Source: Promerops cafer (Eukaryota; Chordata; Aves; Passeriformes; Nectariniidae). Taken from it: a stretch of 64,000 bases of DNA. The position numbers and the translations under genes were made by a program. Positions within the stretch are counted from its first letter, which is position 1, and every line of letters starts with the position of its first letter. Under the pieces are notes generated by a model that saw nothing but the letters and a program-made list of their open reading frames with translations, did no database searches and was not told the origin of the DNA. Of the stretch, positions 1-13,460 are shown one piece after another. The stretch spans positions 351,798 to 415,797 of the forward strand of contig VZSE01004120.1 in assembly GCA_013398275.1 (NCBI GenBank). Reading direction: 5' to 3'.

Positions 1-2279
1 CTTCCCACTGAACTGTTTTCATTAATTCTTTTTAGACTTTCACCTTTGTTTATGACTGCATCATGCACTGTATTAGTATTGCAAGAGCACTGTGATATGC
101 AGCTGTTATCCAGCTACATATCTTTTTCTTTTTGGACAATGTATCCTTTACTGGCACAATGACCTTATATCTGTGTAGAATAAGAAGGTGTCTCAAACTG
201 AGTAAAGACCTAAAATGTGAGGAAGAATAAAAAGAGGATTCATTTTCAGAAATTTGTCAATACCACTTCACTATTGATCTAGGACATCTAATCGCAGAGC
301 ATTAAGCCAGTGAAGCACCTCAGGGTCACTCTTGTCCTTTTCCTTATTCACCTACAATTCTCTTTTGTATTAAGGAATTTAAAAGGGAAATATGAAAGGG
401 TAATAGTGCAAGACAATGGATAATGGACATAATCAGAGCAGAAACTGTGAATGCCTGAGAAGCTGAGGAGCTTTTTAATTATGAGGTATCAGCAGGTGAC
501 TGACAGCAAGCCAGGACTTTTGCCCTGCAAGATTTGGGGATTCATACAGACCTACTATGCCTAGACTTTAGCCTTTTACAGATGTGTTTCCTAGTTGGGG
601 TGGAGTTAATGCTGGATATGAATCATACTGGTTTTTTACAAATATGAGAGGGTTTATTTGACTGAAATATTTAGTGAAGCAGCAGTTAAATTGGACAACA
701 GGAGAAATGTGCTGATTTTGCAAAAGACTGTAGATATAGTCCTCTCTTCTTTGAGTCAGTTTTCAGCTTCCCAGAAAATTGCTGTGACACAGAAATTCTA
801 TTGCAGATGAGAAGTGGGCTTTCTCTAATTTTGTGTATAGACGGTGCTAACACAAGCTCTCCAAAATGCTATTAAATGGTCTGTAAGATGATCTGTGTTC
901 TCTGAGAAAAGAAGGATTTCACCCAACTATAAAATAATCAGATAAATCCAATATCAGAGTAAAAAAGTGATAATCACCTGATTAATTTTACCAAGCTCTA
1001 CACTTGCACCCAAAGTCTTATTTGCCAAGGTGTTTTGTGCTTTCTTTCTTGTCAAAGATATTCCATTAATCTGAATGTTTCAAATTCTGTATTCATTGTT
1101 TAAGATCATAACCATTGACATTTTCTATTTCTCTGGAGTTTTTGGGTCTCCTGCTCTAAAAATTTACTGAACCAGTGTCGTTTCTCCTTAAACAGTGAGG
1201 CAGGGAAGGAGAAAAATCAAATAGATGGAAACACTAATAAAAGGCTCCTCATCTGTTTCAACTTTTACTTGGGTTAGCATCAGGTATAATGTAGAAGGTA
1301 AAATTTAAATATAAATCATAGTCAAAGCATAAGCAGATGGTTGCACCAGAAAGAAACAGCATTTAGTAAGACAACATACTAAGAGTCTTTGTTAAACTAA
1401 CAGGATCAGGACATGTAAATGCATTAAAAACTTAGACAAACATGGAAGTGGCTGTATTGAACAGGATGTAATGTCCAGATTTCTGTAGGCTGGGCCTAGA
1501 AATGATGTCATTTGAGCCTTAATAAAGGATCAAAAATATGTAAAATCTCCGAATATTGTTTGGTAGAATGTGGTAAGATTCCATTCTTTGGCAGGATGAT
1601 CAAGTCATTAAGTTTCATCATCAGGCACAACGATTAGAAGAGGATACTGGTGTTGGACTCAACAATCTGATGTCACACTGAAGAAAGAAGCAAAGGTAGA
1701 ATATGTTAGGAACAAAAAAGAGGAATGTAAAAAGAAACTTGAGAGCTGAGAAAATTTATGATTTTTTTTCTTTTTGTGCTATGTCAATGAGTAGTGATGT
1801 ACAAACAATTGTTATTCCTAGGATAGCAAAGACATAATAAAACAAGAGATTCCTTTTCTATTTTGTTATCTGAAATTAGTTCTTGTAGACCTCCATTAAA
1901 AAAATATTAACAATTCACTTTTCCAAAGTTTTTGCCAGTCTAGCTTCTAATTATTGCTATGTGACTGACTGTATTTACTATATTTAAAGCTATCTAAAGT
2001 TCCCAAAGTATTTTACTACACTTGTTTCCTTTAATTTTACATATGTAGTAATCTTTTACTGGTCTTGCAATATGACCTGGCTTATGAATTAGTATTCATA
2101 CAATATGAGACTGTTTGTATAATCCTTTTCTCTTAAAAACATAATCTCATTAGTGGTTGAGGCAATTTGTGGGCAGAGTATGCTGTCTGATAGCTAATTT
2201 TCAGCTAATATGGTATCCAATGGATTTATAGGATTCCATCATATTTAAGAGCACTGTTATCAGCCCTGAAGGCAAGGGC
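1..2279. other. AT-rich non-coding stretch, nothing recognised
   Basis: No open frame with coding character, RNA gene or known repeat is visible on either strand. The stretch is AT-rich with short A and T runs, as in bird intergenic or intronic DNA. Chance frames are short and interrupted. Confidence 0.6.
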
Positions 2280-3270
2280 AACTCAGGTTCTTTTTAACAG
2301 AGACCTTGGGGTAGATTAGAGTGAAATGACAGTGAATGACTTGTGTTCGTAAATAAACATATATAAGTAGGGTTTATTTCAGAACAATTTTGTTGCAATG
2401 GAAAACAGCTAAGTAGCCATTTGGGGTATTATCTCTAGTAATATAACAATACAAAAGCTTAAAAATAACAATTAAGAAAATGTAAAAGGAAGAGAAATAA
2501 AAACAAATGATAAAATGAGATTGTGGAAAGATGTCACCACTTGTGGATTCAGTGACAAGACTTGACTGTTGCTACTTTGATGTCTGTTGGTCGAAGTGAT
2601 GGTTGCAGTCTTGATCTGCTGGGGTGAGGGAAGCCCCTGAGACACACAATTCAATGGGTTAATATACATTTAGATTTGGGTGGAATACCCTTGTACTTCC
2701 TCTTGAGGACAGGGAGTTTTGCACTGTTGCAATACTGGAGATCAATCACAGTGGGCAGGTGGAAGGCCCCAGAAATTAGTCAGGGGGCACTTTGGGGGTC
2801 TTTGGTGGTGTGTGACACCTCCTAATACATGACAGCTGCCTCTCAAGTCAGCATCATTGAGCCAGTTATGACCCATCAGAAGGAACAAATTCCTTCAAGC
2901 CTACGTGGGAATGTCCTGTGTGAATATGAACACCCTAATAAGTTCCCCGGGGGAAGTGTTACAACTGAGCCAGTTGTGTAAGGGAGGACATTGGCATAAT
3001 AAAAACCACTTTGTTCCTCCACAGGATCTGCTTCTTACGGCCCTCTCCTCCATCTGGGTCAAAATCCAGCTTGTATTTTCCACGGGTGGTATGCATCCTC
3101 TCTGTCTTATGTAGATCAGAGGTTTTGCCACCAGACAAAAACTCTGCAAAAGACTCCCCTTTGGTTGGGTGTGTGTGTGCAAACCTGGCCTCAGCAAAAC
3201 ACCAGCCGTTTTTGCAAATGGCTAATTGTGTGAGTCATTAATCTTTAACATTTCAGGCTCTCACACACAC
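2280..3270. repeat. GC-raised LTR-like block, unclassified
   Basis: This block is clearly richer in G and C than its AT-rich flanks and ends abruptly where a CR1 begins soon after. On the minus strand there is an AATAAA signal at 2373-2378, and a TATA-like ataataaaaa lies on the plus strand near 2998. Open frames of 60 to 100 codons run on both strands at 2901-3241, which is usual for LTR sequence and not for an exon. I infer an old ERV LTR or LTR plus leader, orientation unknown. I cannot name the family, and the limits are judged only from the composition change. Confidence 0.3.
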
Positions 3271-3309
3271 CTTTTCTGTCAAAGTCTTTTGAATTATGTA
3301 TTTTTAATT

Positions 3310-3560
3310 CGTGGAATCATAGAATGGTTTGGATTGGAAGGGACCATAATGATCATCTAGATCCAAGCCCCCTGCTATGAGCAGAGACACCTTCCACTAG
3401 AGCAGGTTGCTCATAGCCTCATCCAACCTGGCCTTGAACACTTTCAGGGATGGGGCATCCGCAGCTTCTTTGGGAAACCTGTTCCCATGCCTCACCACTC
3501 CCAGAATAAAGAACTTTTTTCTAACATCTAACTTAAACCTACTCTCACGAATTCCTTCCT
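3310..3560 (-). mobile_element. CR1 LINE, 3'-end fragment
   Basis: The segment begins with the inverted CR1 3' terminus (gtggaatcatagaatggtt) and runs through the conserved region containing ggaagggacc, agagacaccttccact and ggccttgaacac. Read on the minus strand it encodes the last part of CR1 ORF2, ending in FKARLDEAMSNLL and including the family-typical VRKKFF and VVRHGNRFP segments. It is 5' truncated, as most CR1 copies are. The match fades after about 3546, so that end is approximate. The frame is a decayed fragment, not a gene. Confidence 0.9.
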
Positions 3561-6500
3561 TGCAAAACTCTTGTGCTGGCATATAAGATATTTTGAGGGG
3601 TTTTTTTATTAAGTATTTTATATTAGTTGAAAAAGTTTAATACTTCAGCCCTTTTTGCAGATGAAGGACTAAATACCATTATTAAAATACCAACATAAGC
3701 TCTTTTCAAAAAGTGTGAAAACTATCAGTCCAGTAAATAGTCTTCCTTTTTTTCTAAAACTTGGACTGTTGGAGCCAAGCTGGTACACTAAGCATGAGCT
3801 GAGAAGAATCAAAGGAGAGAATACTACTTTTGAATGCATTGTTTATTGCATTTTGAATGCAATATTTGAATGCATTATATTATTCTTAAATATGATATTA
3901 TTTTAAGTTCTTATCATGGCAAAGTTCTCCTGTGAAGAAATTGATATGATTATAAGATTTTAAAGAAAAATTAGTCATCTGAAAAATTTATACTGAAAAA
4001 TATAGATAAAATGAAATATCCTATATTGATTACAACAAAACCTTAAGTTAATAGGACAAAATTGCTAAGCAGAAGCACATAAACTAAAGTATATAAATGG
4101 AAGGAACTGCATCAGTTTACTTTAATGATCAGATTATGTTTATGTAACTATGAAGGGATTTAAAATCATACATTCAAATAAGAAATTTGATGACAATATA
4201 TTTGTGTTAATTTTTGAAACATATATTTTCAAAAGCAGTTTGCCTCCTATCTTTTCTTTTAATCAAAATTGTTTTGGAGCCAATGAGTTTTGTCACTGAA
4301 GGAAATAATTAGGCCAAAACTGAGCACTTCTGGAAAAACTTGCCCTAACATTTACATAATTAAATTACCATATAAATGACTGCATTGTAGGATAAAAGCA
4401 ATTTTATATTTTAATTGCAATTGGATGTTGCATAGTTCTGTTTTCTTTCATGTCACTATGTCTTAAGTACTTGGTACAATTAATAGTAGTTAAATATTTA
4501 TGTTTTTTTCTAGTGTATTGTGTTTTAAGAATGTATCTACTGAATATAAAAATGACATATTCCTAAAAGTCTGATTTTTTATTAAATGCTAATTTCTTTT
4601 TCCTCTTATAATTGTATTTTAATCTTAAATCTATCAAACATTTTCTTGAAATTGTCTATGGAAGACACAGAGCAAATAAAGACTAATCAAGCTGTCATAT
4701 TTATTAAATGTTTGATAGTGGTTGCTGAATGCCTAAATTTTAATTAACTGCACATGTTCTCAAAGCTTTGCTATGTTTTTTTTTTTTCTCACTCAAGAGC
4801 TATTCTGTGATAGAGTAGGTTGTTTGTAATATCTAATTGAGAAATGCAGAAATCAAGCTGTGTGTAGGTGATACATGAATTTTTCACCCCTGCTGACAGC
4901 CACATTGACTTCTGTGTAATTCTTTAAACTGATTCAATCAAACTCATGCTGTTTATGCTTTTAATTGATTGAATTAAAACATCATTTTAAACACTTAATC
5001 ATTGCATTAGGCAGGATTGTGTTTGCCTAGTCTGTGCTCAATCCAGCAAAAAATAAGCACAGATTTCTTATTCACAAGGGATGAGAAAACTCATTCCTCG
5101 GTCTCTCAGTCTCCCTGGTTTGGAAGCCTCACAAAAGCATTTTGCAACGGAGACTGAAGAGGTACTCTAGTAATAAAGAGCCTATGAAAGACTATAAGGA
5201 TGATTCTGTTTTGGAAAACCAAATGTGAGCACTGACTTACCATCACAGAATGAACTGGTTAATAAACCTTAAACTCTGCTGCTTCCAAAATGGACTCATA
5301 ACATGAATTTCTACTCCTTAGAGTTTTCCAGTTGAAGCCTTTGGAAGAGTGCTGTCAGTCTGGAACATATGATATTTTCACAAAATTTAATCTTTAAGAG
5401 TTTTCTTTACTTAACAGAGTAAGAAGTACAGACGTCCTGAAGCTTGCAAACCTTGGTAGCAACCTTTTGAGAAAAAAATGAGAAATGTCTGAACCACCAG
5501 ATTGAGAAAGAAAATTCTCTGACAAATTTCAATTGCTTTCATGATTCCTGACTAGAGTTTATGGCAAACTATGATTTTTCAGCCTATATTTCTGATTTGA
5601 TTTACTATTAGTAATATATTTACCAAAAATAGAAAAGTAGATGTTCTCTCTCTTATTCCATTTATTTTGACTCTGTTTGCTTTCTTTCACCTAAACTTTT
5701 TTTATCTGTAGCTTTTTCACAAAGCTGAGTTTTTGCCATTTTATTCTAATAATTATTATGGTTTTATAATGCTACTTTTTGCATATTTCCATATAGTATA
5801 GCATCCCTTTCAATTCTCTAAGATGATTCCATAAGCATATTTTATGATATTGACAAGTAAGTGGTGATAAAAATATTTTGATAATCCTTTGAGATATATG
5901 ACAAAAAATTTGTGGGAGACAATGAAGAAGCCACATACATGATCATCCTAAATTTTCTCTTAATTCCTCATGAATGCTGCTTATATTAAAAATTTTCAGA
6001 AGCTTAAAATATTATCCATGCAGAAACGAGACTTTTGAATACAAAATTATTCTGGTTTTATCCAAACATGGGTACTATTACTTTGTATTAAAATTTTATT
6101 GGCTTAGAAGAGGCATTATTCTGTTCTGAAATAATAAGGAACTTTTACTACATCTTTGGTCTAAAGAGTCACTGTCTCATGATTTCTATGCTTGATGCCT
6201 CTCGATGATATTAAATGTGCATATCTACAACGTTAATTTATTTATTTCTAATTTCACTCCTGAAAGCACAACCTGAGCTGTCAGGCTCAAGCTGTGTTCT
6301 TCTCTTTGTATCTGTCATCTCTGCTAATAAGGATTTGCATGCCAAATTAAGCCCTTGGTTACAGATTAAATTCCATTACATTTGTATTATGTCTTCAGTG
6401 ATAACTCCATAATATTATAACCTTCATTTTGACGGTACACCTGTAACTAAATAAATGTTAAGCCTGATTCAAAGGTTATTGGAAACAATATGTCTTTGTA

Positions 6501-8439
6501 CTGAATTTAATAAGCTTTAAATAAGGCCTTTATTTAACAACTCTGCTAATGACATGCAAGAAGGATTATTAGTCATTTTCTTAGCTATGTTGGTTAGTAG
6601 TGACAATCAAAAGTATTATTGATTCTTCTTTAAGAAGGCAAATTTTAAACAACTATCTAAAATCAGACACAAAAATAATAAATTTATCCTTAAGAGAAAT
6701 ATAGTTAGTCAAAAAGAAGTGCTGCTTTTAAGTAATCACATTGTGTAGTAAAATTGTATGTTAGGTTTAAATAGAAGATTTCTTCATCATATGAATATAT
6801 GTATTCATTACTAATAAGAGTGCAAAATTTCATTAGGACATATTTTTGAAAGAAAACAATGGAGAAAATTATCTATTTGATAAATATAGAATGTATATGA
6901 ATGTTTAAATAAAATATGTATCTATTATAGGCCACTAAAGTGAGAAAGAATTTTTTTCATATAACCCCCCGTAAAACTGAAGTATGAATGTGTTTTCTGG
7001 AATTATGGAAAAGAGTAATAAAAATTTTGAAGTGTGATTAAGTTGGTTAGTAGCCAGTATGTCCATAAAATTCTTTGGGATACTCCAGCATATTCCTAAT
7101 TTGGATTTTATCTGACTTTAGATAAACAAATGTATTTTATAAATAGAAGTTGGCTATGTACGATTGTAAAACTTCATGTCAGGAGGAAAGAGTGCTCTAT
7201 GAACTGCTTTTATTCTAAAAACAACTGTTGCTATGACTACTTGAGTAGCTCTTAAGGTGATGTCCTTTTTATTTAAAGTATTTTTAGTACTTTCGTTACC
7301 CTAACAACAGACTACACTTAAAATAGTAACTTCTAGCAAGTTAGTTCTTGTTTGCAAAGAAACTCTTGTCTTTGTCTTTCCTGATGAAGTTCTAGTCCTT
7401 AAATGATGGAAAGGATAAAAGAAACTAAGCTTCAACATCATGTTTCACATATTTATCTTCTTTTAATGGCTTTAGTCCACACAGCATCAAATAATCTCTG
7501 CTGATGATTTCACTGGATTTTTTTTATGAGCAGATCAGATGATCCAGATGGAAGAGTATTAAAAATATTTTTGTCTATCAGAGCATAGTATGACATTGTA
7601 TTTAAGTAGATATATATTTTTAAAATAGGCTGTAATATTTTATATAACCTCTCTTACTTCAGTTAATAGTAGGGAATGATACATGGTCAGGCTCATTCCT
7701 GTAAGAAGAAATGTTTACTTTTTCTTGCTAAACCCAATGTCTTTATCAGACATGAATGGCATTGAGTGCTAGAAGAATCATCCTTCTCACTTACTATGGA
7801 ATGGTCAATAGCACAAGTATAGAGTATTTTAACTGGATTGGTCATTTTCTCTGACACACTTTGTAGTTTTACAGTGGTCTGTAGTATAGGCACTCTGCTG
7901 AGTAGAAACCGTACGTCTCATTTTGATAAATTTTCATAATTAAATTTTTTAAAATTTATTCCAGTGGGGATTTTTAAAATTGTGGTGAACTGCTGTGAAT
8001 ATCCTCCATCTGATCTAACAAGAAGCTGTTTCTCATCTTTGTTTCAAATTTGCCACCTGCTCCTTTCAGTTGATCCAGTGAATAATCGTCTATTCAATTT
8101 CTCCATGTCAGTCTTTATTTTAAAGATCTCTATCATGTTAATCTCTTGTTATGTCTTCTGTGCTGAGGAAATTCTAGAATATCTTCAGTGGTAATATACA
8201 CTGGATGTACAGACTGTTAGATGGATTTAAAGCTGGGTAGTCTATCAGTTTTAAAGGGTTTATGTCTGGTAGATGATAATAAGTGGTACATCCCTGGAGT
8301 TCATATTGGTCAACACAAGCTTTATAAAGCTCATCAAGAACAATCATATAGATCAAAACAGTCTGGAAAGGGGCTGCCTAAGAGCTTAGCAGAAAAGAAT
8401 TGGCTAAATTAAAAAACAACCCAGTATGCAGTAAGGCCA
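3561..8439. other. 4.9-kb AT-rich stretch, nothing recognised
   Basis: The stretch has long AT-rich tracts and no frame above about 75 codons. I recognise no repeat, RNA gene or exon. Around 4870-5060 a less repetitive segment with several homeodomain-like TAAT and ATTGATTGAATTAA words could be conserved non-coding DNA, but this cannot be judged from one genome. Confidence 0.55.
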
Positions 8440-8900
8440 GATGTTCTCTAAACAAGAGGCTGCTGGAAGTCAAGCACAGTAATACACCCCTCAGCCCTGG
8501 CCAGTCTGAGCTCATGACTGAGATAGTCCTTGTGCAGTCATTTCTAGCATGAAGAGACACACAAAGAAGCAGTTCACAGTTACTTGATTCTCTGAGCTGC
8601 AGAAATAATGAAACCAAATTCCTCTGAGTAGCAGATTGTTGCGTTTTTACACTCTCTCAATTTGTGGCTTGGAAAGTTGAGACTTTTCTTCCTTCTTCCT
8701 GTGGGAGGGTAAGGCAGCACAAGAAGTCTCCAAAAGCAGACCACCAAAATGGACTGGCCTTGGCACATACCTGGACCCATGGAGGTGCTCAAAGCCCAGG
8801 GCTGAGCCTATCCTGTTTCCTGGCTGCAGGGTTCATTCCTGACACTCCCATGGAGAACCCCTGCCCTATCCCCAGTCTGGCAGACTTAAAAATAGCCTAT
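8440..8900. other. GC-raised non-coding block
   Basis: Base composition rises visibly here relative to both flanks. Overlapping open frames of 60 to 85 codons occur on both strands, none recognisable as a protein and none with convincing splice sites. It could be an old unrecognised repeat, a regulatory segment or an untranslated exon. Function unknown. Confidence 0.3.
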
Positions 8901-11900
8901 TTTAAAGAAGTTTTTGTATGAATCATAACTATGTTATAGTTGCTAATTTTCCTACCAGAATGAACTTTGATCAGGTGCGTATTGTATGTAAGTGAATAAC
9001 TGTCTGAATGCAGGCACTGCTGACAGGCCATTTAGAGTGCCAAGACAGACTGGGGTGCTGGTAAGACCCTGGCAGCTGACTTAGAGTCTACAATAAGGTA
9101 CCTTGAAGCTTCACAATTCCTTTTCTGAAAAGTAACTAGAAAACCAATTCACCACTTGATCACAAATCCCTAAATTCTTGGTTTGTCATGAAATCAACCA
9201 AACCAAGAATTCTGACGCATCAAAAAACATGGTATCTGTAGATTTGCCATTATCATAGTGACATAGCTTATCACAAAATTTAAATATTAAATTTAATGTA
9301 GTCCATTATGCCATAAAACCAAGACAGAAAAATGATGACATCAATCATTCATTTTCCACTTCTGGACATATGTAAGTGGTGTGTATATACAGGATCTAAG
9401 CAAAAGTCAGCTGCAATGCCTGAAAACAGGTATGTTTTCATAAAAGGGAAAAGAGAAAAAAAAGGAACAGCAAGTGGAAAAACACAGTGTCTTATTGAAG
9501 TGTAAAAAATATCACTGGAACGTGACAAAATTAGATATAAAGATGCTTCCTGTGTCAATGAAAGCACAAGTGTTGATAGATATTACAGGCTAACAGAAAC
9601 ATTAAATGAGGAAATTTCCATCACAAAACTGTGGCTACCATTCTGTTCTTATTTAAAAACTACAATTTGGAACAATTCTAAAGAATAAATGATGACTTAA
9701 TCCTAATTATCATTATGCTTTATTAAGTGTTATATGTAGCTGTCTATTATCAGCAAATATCAACTTCCATTCCAGTCAAATGGACTGGTTATTCAATTTT
9801 TCCATAACCTCTCTGGTGTTTTCAGTGGGAACAGTTGCTGGAGCCACTGAGATGCTGATGGCATTTACATTTCTATACAGCTTTTACCAGTAGGCATTTT
9901 TTTCCTAATTACTTCTTCCTACTCCATGTAAGAACATCAATTTGCTTTCCTTCTGATAATATTTTCTCATTTTTAAGTGTAATTTCCATATTTGATACCT
10001 CATTCCCAATTCCATTGTCCATGGTATTAATATTTTCTCTCTGTAACCTGGAGGTCTGGAACATGGAGTTGTATGTATCATAGAACTCTTCTTTGGACTG
10101 AGTATGATCATATTCAAGTTGGCACTTCCTATCTTTGCACAGGTTATGTTCATTTTGTCTGCCTTACATCTTTCATCTTTCTGAGCCTTCTGTTGAATTT
10201 ATGGTTTTGCTTTCCTTGCTCAAATAACTAAGTGTATTGCTGCCTCCTTTATTCTGCCTACTAGCAACCTTCCAATTTAGTATTATTCCAAATACCACCT
10301 AATTTAGGATTATAATCCTATTGTAGACAGAAAATTGTATGATGACTTAAAACAATGGCAACTTTTGAAACAGGTACAGGAAAAAACAGATTTAAAATAT
10401 GAGAGGACAAAGAGACTACTAGGAAGACACAGGAATATGACTAAATTATTTTGGCAGATTATGTTTTGGGGTTTTTTAAGTTATTCACAGCCATTATGCA
10501 CTTTAAAGTGTGTGTTTTATTTGGAATGTTTCTAAGTGCTGCTGGCACCTTCCCAACAATGGAGGAGTTGATAAAGAAAAAAGAGCTGAAAAAAATTAAT
10601 GAACAGAGAGTAAGAGAAAATTATCAGACTATTAACATGTAGACTTTGACATTTACTTGGGAAGATGAAAGTATGAATGTCTTATATTTCCAAAGTAATA
10701 TACATCACATGGGAATAAGAGGGATCTTCTGAGTTTAGGATTTTGGAAAGACTGCTATCTAAACCTTTGAAATCAGAGGCTCCCCAGGACTTATGAAAAC
10801 AAACAAACACACCAATATGCATATAATAGAGGAGGTAACATTAAAGTAATTATAGAAATTGTTGGTATTTTAAAATGTTGGTGTTGTCAAGGTTGCTGTG
10901 CATATTAGATATGCATGCACCAATAAGAAATACGTAGTCAGTTATTAAATACATCCATTACTAAATATTCTCAAGAGAAACAAGAATCATTGAGAAATTT
11001 ATTTGTAGGAAGACTGCATATTTTGTTTCCAGCAGAGAAAAAAACCAAACACATCTCATGGTTGCTAGTTTAATCTTCACTGTAGGTACTGGAAAACATC
11101 AACTGTTGCTTCAAAGAGGTTTAACATGCACCAAATTTTGTTTTCCAGTAGGCAGATAGAAAGTCCTGTCTCAGTAAAACCAGCTTCATTGCTGCTTAAC
11201 ACGAGGGTGGCCTTCTCAAATATGTCAGTAGAGAGATTTAGAGATGTCCTGTGGTCCATTAAGCAGGTGTTAGATACAGAGATGGTTTGTTATCCTGCAG
11301 GGTTGCAAAGTCACTAACATCTTTGTACTGAACAGTCATTTAGCACAGATAGCTATCAAGAGACTCTCTCATATGAGATTTATTGCAGGGGAGCAATAGA
11401 AAATAAAGCTATCTTTCGTAGAAGTGGTTTTGCTTATGTAATAATTAAGTACAAGATTTACATGAACATGAATTGTCTCAAGCATTCTAAAAAATGGTTT
11501 TTTTTGGTTACCAGCATCCATAACAGTTTGTGGAAGATGGGTAGTATGCTTATAATCTTCTAAAATGAAGACCTATGTCACAGTTAAAATGAAAAATAAT
11601 AATTTGTCCAAGTCAAGAAACACTTACGTGCTGTTGGTTTTACATCATTAAAGGTGTGTTTAAATCTAAATATGCACTTTAATCCTTATCAATATATTGG
11701 CTTTGAAATGAAGTTCTACAGTATACCAAAATTAGGCAAAATAGGCATTCATCATTAAAAAAATAGAATCAGTTGTGCAAGTCTTGGATAGCAATTTAAA
11801 GTTAAAAAAAAGAAAAAGAAGGGGGTGATTCACATATAGAAAATGGCATTTCCTTGAAATAGCTTCCTAACTTTTGGCAACTAGAGGTTTAGCAGTTTTC

Positions 11901-13116
11901 AGAGCTGAATATTTCCATTAAGACCTTCTGATTTTATAGGTCTTGATGGAACGCTCTTACACAAAATTGTTTAATTGCCCTATAAAGATATTTATACTGA
12001 AAGCCCCTATTGTATTCTAAACTCTGTGATGCAGTTTTCTAGAAGGTGAGAAAGTATTTCTTATTGTTTCACCTCTACCGTTTTATTATTACGTTGATTG
12101 TTGCCTACTTCTTAAGATGTGTAACAGGTGTGCTTTTGCTATTGAGCCTTTTTAAACCACACATGACATTTATAGATCTTTATTAAAGCTTATTTTGACT
12201 ATATCTGTTCCTGATAGTATTGCATGACCTATTTACTATCCCCTAATATGTCATTATTTCCTTTTTTTTCATTCCCATTTCAGGGAATCTCAGAAATTGA
12301 TTTCCACTTCAGTGATAATTTTGTCAATGTGTTCTGTATCTTTTTACTTCATTTGAAAACAGGGAGACTAGACTTGATCACAATATTGAAGATCCAGGTG
12401 CATCAAAGATTAACATAATGATATAATTATGCTGGGTTTACTTCCTAACATTCTAGTACCACTTCCAGCTGTCACTGGCAATTTTAGAACATGTTCAAAA
12501 GTCTCTCTAAGGTTTGTTTCCTGACTTTTAATGACTAAGAGTTTTCGTTATGCATGCATAACTAGAACTGCTTTTCTAAATACTCCTCATGTTGTTCTTA
12601 TTAATATTGAATTTCCCCTGTTATTTCATTATCCAATTATATTTTAAAGCCAGCATTACACTGATTAACTTGAATGATTTGGTAGGAGCATTAAATTATT
12701 TGCCCATTTCTTTTGTGAGATCATAATACCTGTACATTAGGGTTCATAGCACATATATACGCTGTTGATCTTCTTCCATTAAAAAAATATTTATTTCTAT
12801 CTTTTTCTTACCTTCAAAATATATTAACCATGAAGAGATCATGCCTCTTTTCATCTGTTTCTATGAAAGTTTGCTGAAGGTCAGTGTACAAATTTATTTT
12901 TTAAATTAATGAGTGCAATTGCAGCATTATCATCTTCATCTGAATACTTTTTGACAATTTCAAAGAACTTGAGTTTATGATACATTATTTCCTTTATTTT
13001 CTGTATCAACACTAATTCAGTATACAGTATATGCCTATGGGATGCACCTGTATTAGTATTTTAGTTCAGATCAGGATGTACTTTTCAGGTCCATCTCCTG
13101 TTTATCCCTAATTAGA
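8901..13116. other. 4.2-kb AT-rich stretch, mostly unremarkable
   Basis: No known transposable element is recognised. The stretch holds a perfect hairpin at 9173-9211 and one short charged reading frame with a splice-acceptor-like lead at 10535-10642 that is discussed as a finding. The rest is AT-rich with chance frames only. Confidence 0.5.
9173..9211. repeat. Perfect 13-bp inverted repeat (hairpin)
   Basis: aattcttggtttg at 9173-9185 is matched exactly by its reverse complement caaaccaagaatt at 9199-9211, leaving a 13-base loop. There is no U run after it and no gene beside it, so it is not a bacterial-type terminator. It may be a chance palindrome or the tip of an old foldback element. 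Confidence 0.8.
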
Positions 13117-13460
13117 CTCACAGAATTTCTAAGATTGGAAGGGACCTGAGGAGGCTGTTAATCCAACTTCCTGCTGAAAACAGGTTTATCTATGATATTG
13201 GACTGGGTTTCTCAGCACTTGGTTCAGTCAGATCTTGAAAACCTTCAAAGACAGAGACTTCATCATGTGTTTGGACAACCTCTTCCAGTTCTTAATGGTG
13301 GAAAAGTTTTCCTTAACTTCAGATAGAGCCTCTGCTGTCTCAATTAATTCCTATTGCTACTAATTCTCCTATCATGCACTACTGTAGGAAGTCTGAATCC
13401 ATATTCTTAATATACTCAGCACAGGTATTAGGAGACCTTTTGGTTTTCTTCTCTTCATGT
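13117..13460 (-). mobile_element. Old diverged CR1 LINE fragment
   Basis: It starts with a degraded inverted CR1 terminus (actcacagaatttctaagattggaagggacct) and keeps CR1 landmarks in order: ccaacttcctgctgaaaacagg, ggttcagtcagatcttgaaaacc, agagacttcatca and cctcttccagtt. Substitutions are many compared with the other CR1 copies here, so it is one of the oldest. It is 5' truncated near 13460, where the match to the region before the ORF2 stop fades. Confidence 0.8.
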
